Shown here: positions 7,855 through 15,316 of the stretch, piece by piece
How positions within the stretch are numbered: position 1 is the first letter of the stretch
Layout of the letters: each line of letters starts with the position of its first letter
From: Pseudomonadota bacterium
GTDB lineage: Bacteria; Pseudomonadota; Alphaproteobacteria; Reyranellales; Reyranellaceae
DNA: 36,522 nt
NCBI GenBank assembly: GCA_018242505.1
Contig: JAFEBU010000024.1
Span: 1 to 36,522 of the forward strand
Reading direction: 5' to 3'
Position numbers and translations under genes: made by a program
The notes under the pieces: generated by a model
Told to the model about the DNA's origin: nothing
Databases searched by the model: none
What the model saw: the letters and a program-made list of their open reading frames with translations, nothing else

Positions 7855-8556
7855 ATGACGGAACCCATTCCCTTGAACCCTGATCGTATTGGTGATGCTG
7901 GCCGGCAATTGTTCGGCGAGCACTGGCAGTCCTCGCTCGCGAGCGCACTCGGCATCGATGTGCGGTTGTTGCGTTACTGGCTGAACGGCCAGGAGAAACC
8001 CAGTCAGCAGAAGCTCTTGGCGCTGGTCGCGCTGCTAGAGCGAAGTGCTGCTGATAATCGCCGGCTCGCAGGCCAATTGCGCAAGGTCGCTGGCATACCT
8101 CCGGCACCGAGCCGCTGGACATTCGACTCTTCGGAACTCCGGTGTGTGGATCGGACGACTGTCGAACACGTCCCGACCGGATCCAAGGTTGTCTTCTATG
8201 AGTATCTGGAGGAACCTCCTGACGAGTGGGTTCCCGGCGGTACCATCACGAATGCGGCCCTCTGGTCTGAGGACGAGTTGGTCCGCTTCAACGTTGCGGC
8301 ATGGAAGCTACTGGCGAGCCATCGCTATGGGCCCGATCTTCGTGCGATGCGTCGGGTCGTGCGCACCTGCGCGCACAAAGTTCCGATAGGTGAGCTGGTA
8401 CGTATCGCGAAGAGAGAGAATCCGATGTTCACCGAGCGCCGGATCACCGCGGCGCTTAAGGAGTTGGAGTACATGGGCGAGATCGCCTTCATCGGCGCGC
8501 AAGCCATCCAACGCCTCGCTGGTCCGAATCCGATCGTGCGCCGCCGCGTCATCTAG
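7855..8556 (+). CDS. HTH regulator-like protein paired with the giant nuclease/TPR gene
   Basis: A 233-residue protein. The N-terminal part (residues 5-75) contains a lambda-repressor-like helix-turn-helix (WQSSLASALGIDVRLLRYWL, then NGQEKPSQQKLLALVALLE). A middle region of unknown nature follows (FYEYLEEPPDEWVPGG). The C-terminal 60 residues look like a second winged helix (LVRIAKRENPMFTERRITAA, with LKELEYMGEIAFI as the wing). The ATG at 7855 was chosen because conserved-looking sequence begins just after it; no clear ribosome binding site is visible, and GTG at 7813 is an alternative. The next gene starts 70 bases downstream on the same strand, so the two probably form an operon with this protein as regulator or adaptor. 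Confidence 0.7.
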   Translation: MTEPIPLNPDRIGDAGRQLFGEHWQSSLASALGIDVRLLRYWLNGQEKPSQQKLLALVALLERSAADNRRLAGQLRKVAGIPPAPSRWTFDSSELRCVDRTTVEHVPTGSKVVFYEYLEEPPDEWVPGGTITNAALWSEDELVRFNVAAWKLLASHRYGPDLRAMRRVVRTCAHKVPIGELVRIAKRENPMFTERRITAALKELEYMGEIAFIGAQAIQRLAGPNPIVRRRVI

Positions 8557-8626
8557 TCGAAGACCACGGCGGCAGCACGAGTACTCGCTGCCGCGCCCGA
8601 AGCGCGTTCGCCCGAAACCGAGCGAC

Positions 8627-11600
8627 ATGAGCAAACCCCTTCTCCCAGCCTCTCCGGTCAGCCTCCATGTGGCGGCCCGCATGGGAATCGAGATCCCTAA
8701 GCCAAAGGACTGGCAATCGTTTCAACGGAATTGCGTGTTGCTGTTTCGCGACGAGCTGGACGATCGCAATACCCAGGAATTCGGCCGGTCTGGTCAGGAT
8801 CAAGGGGGTATCGACATCATCGCCTGCCGAAACGGCGACAGGAATCACTATGTCGGCGTGCAATGCCGCCTCATTGCCAAGCCCCTCAAGAAGTCAAAAA
8901 TCCTGAGCGATGCTCGCCAGGTCCTGGCCCTCGGTCTTGACCTCAAAGAGCTCATTTTTGCGACCACCGCCCCGGACGACGCCAAGGCCACCAAGGCCGC
9001 GATCGAAGTAGAGCGCGACCTCGCGGCCGAGGGCCACGACCTTCGGGTCGTCGTGCTGGGATGGGAGCAGATGCAGAAACTCATCTGCCTACACGACGTC
9101 GCCTACCATGCGTTTCATCCATTCGCGGTCAGCACGTCCACTCCAGTGCCACCACGAGTTGACGAAAAGGCCGTATTTGCCTCGGCCGTAGCCACCGAAG
9201 TTATAGAGCAGTTGCGTGCCACGAATCTTGTCGGTCCACCCCTCGAGACGACAAGCGAGGAGACCGCCGAAGATCCGCTGCTCCACGCCAAGATTGACAC
9301 GTTCCGGGACCTTTTCAAGGAACAGGCATTGCCGCTGCCGGCCCAAAAAGGTCTCCAAGCGCTGTTGGCCCAGGAACTGACGGCCAAGCCGTGGGCTCGC
9401 TATCGCATTGAAACGATCTTGGGCTCGATAGAGCTCGATCTGGGCAAAGAGAAAGAGGCGGCTCAACGGTTCCGCTTTGCATTCGCACTCCGACCGACCA
9501 ATCCTAAAGCGATCGCCAACCTGGCCCTGGCGCAGACGATCGACGGCGAGTACGCCGTTGCGATGCAGACGGCGCAAAAGGCCCTCGACGCCTTGCCCTC
9601 CGAAGAGCACGCCGTTTCTGTCTTGCTGCAGGCCGCGGCTCGCTCCGACTGGAGCGGCAACCCAGAGGAACTTGTGCCCCCCGGCTTGCGCAATACGCTT
9701 TCCGCCGAATTCGGATTAGCTGAGTTCGTGCGCCGCAGGGAGTCGCCGGGCTGGCAAAAGCAGTGCATCGACGTGGCTGCGCGCCATCCCGAAAGAAACG
9801 AGTTCAAGCTCCTGCGGGCCACGGCGGTTCTGGCCCTCGTTGTGGAGAATCCCGGAAAGCGAGCGGTTGCCTCCGAGCTCGTAGCCCTTGCGGCCGAAGA
9901 TCTCCGAAAGCTAGCTGATCGTTGCTTGAACGTAGGTTTCGCCGATCCGCACGACTTGATGGCGCATGTAAACAATGCTGCGTTGCTGCTTCGCTTCTCC
10001 GATCGGCACAAGGAAAGCGAGGATTTGCTAGTGCGGGGAATCGCGGCCTGCGGCGACGATGCGCAGTTGCGGCGACTACTCGCGCTTGCACGGTTCAATC
10101 AAGGCCGGATCGAAGAGGCGATCAAGACGTTAGCCAACGACACCGATGTCGAGAACGTCATCCTCCGCGCGGAGTTCTTGTCGACGACTCGCGACCACAA
10201 GGCAGCGCTTGTCCTGGCTCAGTCAATCTCCGATGACGCTCTCCCAGCGCGGCTGCGAAGATTACGCTGGAACGTACTCGGAGAGCTTGGATTGGCCCTA
10301 TCGGATTGGCCTCTGCTGGATGGCATCATCCAGCAGATTCGAGCATTCGATCCACACGCGCTGGCTGCCGACCTGTTAGCCGTGCGCAAGCTTCGCCGCC
10401 AGACACGTGATCACAAGGCGGTGCAGGAAGCCGTTCAGCAGCTCATCGGGCGGGTTGGCGACGAAATCGATCCGGTGATGCGATTCGATATAGCAAGCGA
10501 GGCCTATAACAGCGATCTACCCGAGGCTGCGGCAGATCTTCTCGAAGGACAGGTCGATCTGCACCAAGCATGGCCGCCGACCTTTCTGTATCTGGAAAGC
10601 TTGGCTACAGCACGACGAGACGCGAGCTTCCGGTCCGAACTGGCTCGCACGTCTGATGAGGTCCGGCACGACCCGCGTCTTCAATGGGTTGTGGCTGCGC
10701 ATGCCTGGAATCGCGGCGACCTCGACGGATGCCTTGCAGCGATTGAACGTCTACTCAGTCGAGATCCGAATCATGCGGGAGGCCGGTTGCTCAAGATTGA
10801 AGTCCTCATGCGCCAGGACCGATCTTCAGCTGTTCTGGCCGAGCTCGACGCCGATCTCGAACGACTTCCTTGGAAAGGATCTCGTGACGAGTTTCGGCTT
10901 GCAAGCCTGCTTAATCACTTCGGCTACGTGGACCGTGCGGCAGCACTTGCATATCGGCTTTTCCTCAAGCATCGCGATTTGTCGCGAGCGTGGATGACAC
11001 TGTCCGCTATTGTGCTCGATGTTGGGCCAGCCCGAGATGACGCCCGGTGGAGAAGCGACGCGGTTGGCCCTGATGCCGCGGTCGATCTCCGCTATGACGA
11101 CGGTTCGAAGCAGTTCTTCGTGATCGAAAACGATGTCCGCCTTAGGAATCTCGACGAGTCCTCTTGGGAACCGTCGCACACGCTCGCCACGGCTATCCGG
11201 GGATTGGCGGTTGGCGCGAGGTTTGCGGGCCCTGACGGCCGGGGCGGAGTGGTGGCCAATATCCGCCACAAGTACGTAGCCAGGCTGCACTACGTCCTTG
11301 AGAACTACGAGAAGCGCTTCCCGACCATCTTCGGTGTGAAGCAGGTGCCTGTTGATATCGGGAAAGAGGGCGGCCTCGACCACGTCATCGCCGAGCTGCA
11401 GACTCGGCGCGACTACGTTGCGGAGGAAGAGGAGCGTTACTACAAGGGACCGTGGCCGCTCGAAGCATTTGCCAAGCGGGTCGGCATTGATCCGATCGAG
11501 GCGGCTGCCGGTCTCGCTGCCCATGGTCGAAAGTTAAAGGTGGCGGTGGGTACCGCCGACGAGCGACAGGCAGTGTTGGGTGCCATCGCGCGAAACCAAA

Positions 11601-12520
11601 AGCAGGGCTGTGTCCTCGATCTTGTGACGTTTTGGACGGCGCACCGGCTACAGGCGCTCGCTGTACTGGCTGACACCTGTGGTGCGGTCCATGTCACCCA
11701 GAGTGTTGTTGATCGCCTCAGAGAACGACGGCATCGCCTAGGCGAGGCGACCGCCGAGGGCGTGTCGAGCGCAACCTTGATAGATGGTAAGTTTGCCATC
11801 GTGCGGACCTCGGCTGAGCAGGTCACGGCGCTACGCGACGACATGGATTCGGCGCTTCAATGGATCACCAGCAATGCCACGATCCAGCCCTTGGAAGTTT
11901 CGGACAATCTGCCTGGACTCTTCCGCGACGTCATTCGCAAAGATCGCGACGCCATCTTCTATTCCCTTGCCCTGGCGGTTCAGCAGAAACTGCTGTTCGT
12001 TTCGGATGACTTGGCGATCCGTCAAGTCGCCCATGCCATGGGGGCGCACAACTGTACCTGGCTCCATGCGGTATTGGGTGTAGCTCGGGACGCCGGTCTC
12101 GTGGACTTCGACAGATTCGTCCGATGGTCGGCCGAGCTCGCCATCGCCGGACAGAATTTTCTCAGCGTTACAGGCGACGTGATCGCTCACGCAGCGAGCC
12201 TAGATTTCGAACAGGGAGTGTCGCTGGGGCCACGGACCATTGCCTTGTCCGGACTGCTGGGCGGTAAGGACGCTGAAAGACAGTCGCACACCGATGCAGC
12301 GGCCCGATGTTTGCTCCTTCTGTGGAACGATAGTAGGGCGCTACCTTTTCGGCGAGTTGTCACCAGCCAGGTCCTACGGGCCGTCACAAGGGAACGAGTG
12401 AACGACAGTCGGGGGATACTCGATGACCTCGAGCGCCGTAGTGTCTTATTCCCCGACTTACTCGAGTACATCGAGAGTTGGCGTATTGGCCATTTCTTGA
12501 CTTCAATGTCTCAGAAATGA
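8627..12520 (+). CDS. Large Mrr/Cap4-like nuclease fold - TPR - PIN-like multidomain protein, candidate defence effector
   Basis: A 1297-residue protein. Residues 25-155 look like the restriction-endonuclease-fold domain found in Mrr and Cap4/Avs-type defence proteins: GRSGQDQGGIDI (53-64), VGVQCR (76-81), FATTAPDDAK (111-120) and VVVLGWEQMQKLI. In that family the last position of QCK is the catalytic lysine; here it is Arg81. Residues about 240-800 are helical tetratricopeptide-like repeats (AAQRFRFAFALRPTNPKAIA, then LALAQTIDGEYAVAMQTAQK). A small beta domain at about 815-900 has VGARFAGPDGRGG. A PIN-ribonuclease-like domain follows at about 990-1140, with aspartates in GCVLDLVTFW and LLFVSDDLAIR. 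The ATG at 8627 opens at the conserved part; upstream codons in frame look non-coding. Sensor repeats between two nuclease-type domains suggest an abortive or phage-sensing protein, which is inference. Confidence 0.8.
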   Translation: MSKPLLPASPVSLHVAARMGIEIPKPKDWQSFQRNCVLLFRDELDDRNTQEFGRSGQDQGGIDIIACRNGDRNHYVGVQCRLIAKPLKKSKILSDARQVLALGLDLKELIFATTAPDDAKATKAAIEVERDLAAEGHDLRVVVLGWEQMQKLICLHDVAYHAFHPFAVSTSTPVPPRVDEKAVFASAVATEVIEQLRATNLVGPPLETTSEETAEDPLLHAKIDTFRDLFKEQALPLPAQKGLQALLAQELTAKPWARYRIETILGSIELDLGKEKEAAQRFRFAFALRPTNPKAIANLALAQTIDGEYAVAMQTAQKALDALPSEEHAVSVLLQAAARSDWSGNPEELVPPGLRNTLSAEFGLAEFVRRRESPGWQKQCIDVAARHPERNEFKLLRATAVLALVVENPGKRAVASELVALAAEDLRKLADRCLNVGFADPHDLMAHVNNAALLLRFSDRHKESEDLLVRGIAACGDDAQLRRLLALARFNQGRIEEAIKTLANDTDVENVILRAEFLSTTRDHKAALVLAQSISDDALPARLRRLRWNVLGELGLALSDWPLLDGIIQQIRAFDPHALAADLLAVRKLRRQTRDHKAVQEAVQQLIGRVGDEIDPVMRFDIASEAYNSDLPEAAADLLEGQVDLHQAWPPTFLYLESLATARRDASFRSELARTSDEVRHDPRLQWVVAAHAWNRGDLDGCLAAIERLLSRDPNHAGGRLLKIEVLMRQDRSSAVLAELDADLERLPWKGSRDEFRLASLLNHFGYVDRAAALAYRLFLKHRDLSRAWMTLSAIVLDVGPARDDARWRSDAVGPDAAVDLRYDDGSKQFFVIENDVRLRNLDESSWEPSHTLATAIRGLAVGARFAGPDGRGGVVANIRHKYVARLHYVLENYEKRFPTIFGVKQVPVDIGKEGGLDHVIAELQTRRDYVAEEEERYYKGPWPLEAFAKRVGIDPIEAAAGLAAHGRKLKVAVGTADERQAVLGAIARNQKQGCVLDLVTFWTAHRLQALAVLADTCGAVHVTQSVVDRLRERRHRLGEATAEGVSSATLIDGKFAIVRTSAEQVTALRDDMDSALQWITSNATIQPLEVSDNLPGLFRDVIRKDRDAIFYSLALAVQQKLLFVSDDLAIRQVAHAMGAHNCTWLHAVLGVARDAGLVDFDRFVRWSAELAIAGQNFLSVTGDVIAHAASLDFEQGVSLGPRTIALSGLLGGKDAERQSHTDAAARCLLLLWNDSRALPFRRVVTSQVLRAVTRERVNDSRGILDDLERRSVLFPDLLEYIESWRIGHFLTSMSQK

Positions 12521-12713
12521 TGGACGCTTATGTTGCTAACCTCTATCTGGCGAAGTCACAAATCCCGATTATCAGTTCGACAAGGACCTCGATAACGGCA
12601 AGAAGTGTTGATGAACACCGGAGGGATCGACGCGACCAAAGCCCGTCGGTCGCCCATCATCCCCAGAACGAGGCTCGACGATGATCCTCACCGGCTACAG
12701 CCAAGATGACTCA

Positions 12714-13298
12714 TCAAGAGCGTGCAAAGGCAATCAGCGGCTCAAGATCGTGATTGTCGGCAGCGTGCAGAGCGTCGATGTAAGCCCGCCTTACGTCGCT
12801 CAACGCTTGCAGGTTGGTCGAGCCCCAGGTGAACCGACCGCCGCCTTGTTGAACGATCAGCAAGTCGGCTGCAAGCCGCGACCAGCGGCCATTGCCATTC
12901 GGAAAAGGATGCACCAGCACGATTCGATGATGAAAACGCACCGCCATTTCGTCAGCCGCGTAGGTCGTGTTCTCCATCCAGTAGCGGGCATCGCCAATGG
13001 CTTGCATGAGATCGGGCTGTATCCGGTAGGGAGCGACGCCAAGATTGCGCTCGGTAGTCCGATAGTCGCCCGCCCACTTCCACACCCGATTGAACATGCG
13101 ACGATGAAGGCCGCGCAGGAACGGTTCGCTCAAGGCGTTGCGCTTGCGCGAGAAGGCCCAGCGATCGGCCTCTGCAATGTTGCCCTGTTCGAGTTCGTTG
13201 AGTTCGCTGCGGAGCGCAATGTGCGTAGGAATTAAGCTTTTGCGTTCCTCTTCTGTGAGGGGCGTTTGATCATCATCTGCATCAAACGCGCCGGTCAT
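12714..13298 (-). CDS. Mobile mystery protein B, Fic/Doc family
   Basis: A 194-residue Fic-fold protein. Fic enzymes transfer AMP or related groups from nucleotides to target proteins. The active loop is HPFPNGNGRWSR, where the usual acidic residue before GNGR is Asn, as commonly seen in the mobile mystery B subfamily. An upstream FLRGLHRRMFNRVWKWAGDY segment is the typical Fic helix. Its ATG overlaps the stop of the mobile mystery A gene (13295-13298), so the pair is coupled. The A/B pair is known from mobile elements and resembles a toxin-antitoxin arrangement, though its function is unproven. Its 3' end is convergent with the giant nuclease/TPR gene. Confidence 0.88.
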   Translation of the reverse strand: MTGAFDADDDQTPLTEEERKSLIPTHIALRSELNELEQGNIAEADRWAFSRKRNALSEPFLRGLHRRMFNRVWKWAGDYRTTERNLGVAPYRIQPDLMQAIGDARYWMENTTYAADEMAVRFHHRIVLVHPFPNGNGRWSRLAADLLIVQQGGGRFTWGSTNLQALSDVRRAYIDALHAADNHDLEPLIAFARS

Positions 13299-13747
13299 TT
13301 CTCATCCCAGAGGCGCGCAGGTCTTCGCAGCAGCTCTTGTATGAATTGCTGACGAAGCTCTTTGTTGGCTTGCTTGTCCTGTACGGCCTGATCCTCAAGA
13401 CTCATGGTGTGGTGCACGGAGGCTAACTGTTTGTCGGCTAGTTGCTCGGCGCGATCGTGCACGACCTGGGCCAACGGACGAATTGGAACGAGGGCATAGA
13501 CGACCCGGCAACCCAGAGCCTCCGCTGCCCGCTGCAATGAGTTGAGCGTTACGGTCCCGCTCACTTCGGCTTTCTCAAGTTCTACAATGCGCGGCTGGGT
13601 GACGCCTATACGGCGCGCAAGTTGCGCCGTTGTCATGCCGAGCGCGTCGCGGACTGCTCGGAGCCAGCCCTTCGGAGGCCGGGCACTCACCATCAGAGGG
13701 CGTAGTGTTGACAATCGCTTGTCGAGGTGGCGGATCGCGTCTTTCAT
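13295..13747 (-). CDS. Mobile mystery protein A, XRE-type HTH
   Basis: A 150-residue protein with a helix-turn-helix at about residues 30-85 (WLRAVRDALGMTTAQLARRI, then GVTQPRIVELEKAE) and a helical C-terminus. It matches the mobile mystery protein A family, always found upstream of the Fic-type B protein. It probably binds its own promoter: a palindrome lies directly before the start codon. It is the first gene of a two-gene operon, and a 4-base overlap couples it to the Fic gene. A role as antitoxin or repressor is inferred from gene order and domain type. Confidence 0.87.
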   Translation of the reverse strand: MKDAIRHLDKRLSTLRPLMVSARPPKGWLRAVRDALGMTTAQLARRIGVTQPRIVELEKAEVSGTVTLNSLQRAAEALGCRVVYALVPIRPLAQVVHDRAEQLADKQLASVHHTMSLEDQAVQDKQANKELRQQFIQELLRRPARLWDEK

Positions 13748-13749
13748 GC

Positions 13750-13802
13750 GATAACTTATACCTTATCATGTTCCTGAAAATCAATAAGACATATATTATT
13801 GG
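13750..13802 (-). promoter_or_regulatory. Promoter/operator of the mobile mystery pair
   Basis: On the minus strand, GATAA-GGTATAAG-TTATC (13767-13750) is a perfect 5-bp-arm palindrome enclosing a TATAAG -10 box. TTGATT lies about 18 bases upstream as a possible -35. The palindrome ends 2 bases before the start codon, so the message may be leaderless and repressed by its own HTH product. The stretch to 13830 is unusually AT-rich and lies between divergent genes. Confidence 0.5.
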
Positions 13803-13912
13803 AATACCTAGAAGATATAAGATATAGCTAATCAACACCAAACAGGCAGGGAACGGTTAGCTCCAAGCAAGGCTGGGCTAGGCGACATAGGCTCGTAAGC
13901 GGTGAGATCGTT

Positions 13913-15316
13913 GTGACCGACATCTGCAAATACCAGCTTCTTGCACCCGTCTCTGCGGGCGAGGGGGGCGATCTGCTCGCGGGCAAGTCGCCCGAGGACG
14001 GCATGCGCCGCATGCAAGCGCTACTCGCTGACTGGCTCCGCATGGAAAACGTCGTCGTCCTTACAGCTGCCGGCACTTCCGTCGGAGCCGGCGGCAGACT
14101 CATGTCGGGGCCTGCCAGCAACAATCTCGAGTGCCTCGTCGTCGATGCCGTCGAACGTTGCCAACTGACAGACGCCGCGAAAGCAGTCCTTGCCTGGAAG
14201 AAGGCTCATGACTTTGGGACGGGCAAATTCGAAGACTGGTTAAGCTATCTGTTCAACGCGTCTAGCTTGCTCAAGCCACCCCACTCGCCGCTGAAATCCG
14301 TCCTATGGAAGAGCGAGTCCACATCGCCTGCGGATTTGGTCCTCCCAGAAGACGACGAGAAAACCCTTCGCAGCTACATCGAGAAGGCGATGTTAGCCGA
14401 ATGTGCGTTGGAGATCGATCGCGGCGAAGTTTCTGGCACGTCAACCACGCCATCTTCGGGTCACATCCCGTTCCTGGCCAAGCTGATCGCGCGAGACACC
14501 AATCTTGGGCGCACACATCTTTTCACTCTCAACTACGACACGCTGTTCGAGCAGGCGATGGACGAGCTCGGCGTCCAGTATTTCGACGGGTTCTCCGGCA
14601 AGGCTAATCCTCGGTTCGATCCCGCGGTCTACGGCCTCGATGTGTACTACCCGGGCGACGTTGCCGAGGGCCGTGTCAGGCGGTTCGACAAGTTCCTGCA
14701 ATTTTACAAGCTGCACGGCTCTATCCACTGGCATGCAGCTGCCGACGGCACGTTCCACGCCCGTCATTGTGACCTGGCCTTCGCGAAGGCCTATCGCGCC
14801 GCCACACCTGGGGGGAAGGCCGCGCTGCTTGGCACGCCCGACTTCACGTCCATCGAATCCTTCGGGATTCTGCCAACGGCGCAGAAATTCTCAAAGACGC
14901 TGGACAATCCCTACGCACACCTCTTCCGGCTGTTTCATGCTCGTTTGAACCAGCCTCAGACCTTCATCATCGTCGCGGGTTACGGCTTTGCCGATGATCA
15001 CGTCACTCGAATCATCGAAACGGCATTGACCAATCCGTCGCTTGTCATGCTTGTCGTCGAGCCCAACCCGGCTGGTGCGATCCTCAGCCGCATCAAGCGG
15101 TATCAAGGTCTTGGTCAACGCGCCTTCGTACTTACCGAACGTGTGGCGCCAGGAGCGGCGTGCTCGTTCAAGGTCGCGACCTTTGCGGACTTTGCTCAGA
15201 ATGTCATGCCCGATGTGAAGTGGCTTGAAGACTACAAACGGATGCGCTCTTTCGAGGAGCAAATCAAAAAGTCATTCGAGCCCCCGCCGAACGGCAATCC
15301 AACGGGCGCGGCTTGA
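13913..15316 (+). CDS. sir2: SIR2-like NAD-binding defence protein
   Basis: A 467-residue protein of the SIR2-like domain family, whose defence members hydrolyse NAD+ during phage infection. The nucleotide-binding start NVVVLTAAGTSVGAGG is at residues 46-61. The characteristic FTLNYDTLFEQAMDELG (TLNYD at 205-209) and the catalytic histidine in FYKLHGSIHW (His268) follow, then FIIVAGYGFADDHV near the C-terminal side of the fold. The GTG start at 13913 has GGTGAG upstream; the frame has no better ATG. The stop overlaps the HerA ATG by one base (TGATG), so the two are coupled. SIR2 plus HerA is an established antiphage pair forming a complex. The gene is read divergently from the mobile mystery operon. 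Confidence 0.9.
   Translation: MTDICKYQLLAPVSAGEGGDLLAGKSPEDGMRRMQALLADWLRMENVVVLTAAGTSVGAGGRLMSGPASNNLECLVVDAVERCQLTDAAKAVLAWKKAHDFGTGKFEDWLSYLFNASSLLKPPHSPLKSVLWKSESTSPADLVLPEDDEKTLRSYIEKAMLAECALEIDRGEVSGTSTTPSSGHIPFLAKLIARDTNLGRTHLFTLNYDTLFEQAMDELGVQYFDGFSGKANPRFDPAVYGLDVYYPGDVAEGRVRRFDKFLQFYKLHGSIHWHAAADGTFHARHCDLAFAKAYRAATPGGKAALLGTPDFTSIESFGILPTAQKFSKTLDNPYAHLFRLFHARLNQPQTFIIVAGYGFADDHVTRIIETALTNPSLVMLVVEPNPAGAILSRIKRYQGLGQRAFVLTERVAPGAACSFKVATFADFAQNVMPDVKWLEDYKRMRSFEEQIKKSFEPPPNGNPTGAA

Noticed and set aside
7370..8122. 250-codon minus-strand frame across the tRNA fragment and the HTH gene
   Set aside because: No coherent protein features; overlaps real features on the other strand.
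13826..13862. AGCTAA/TTAGCT inverted repeat upstream of the SIR2 gene
   Set aside because: Only 6-bp arms with 25 bases between; too weak to call an operator.
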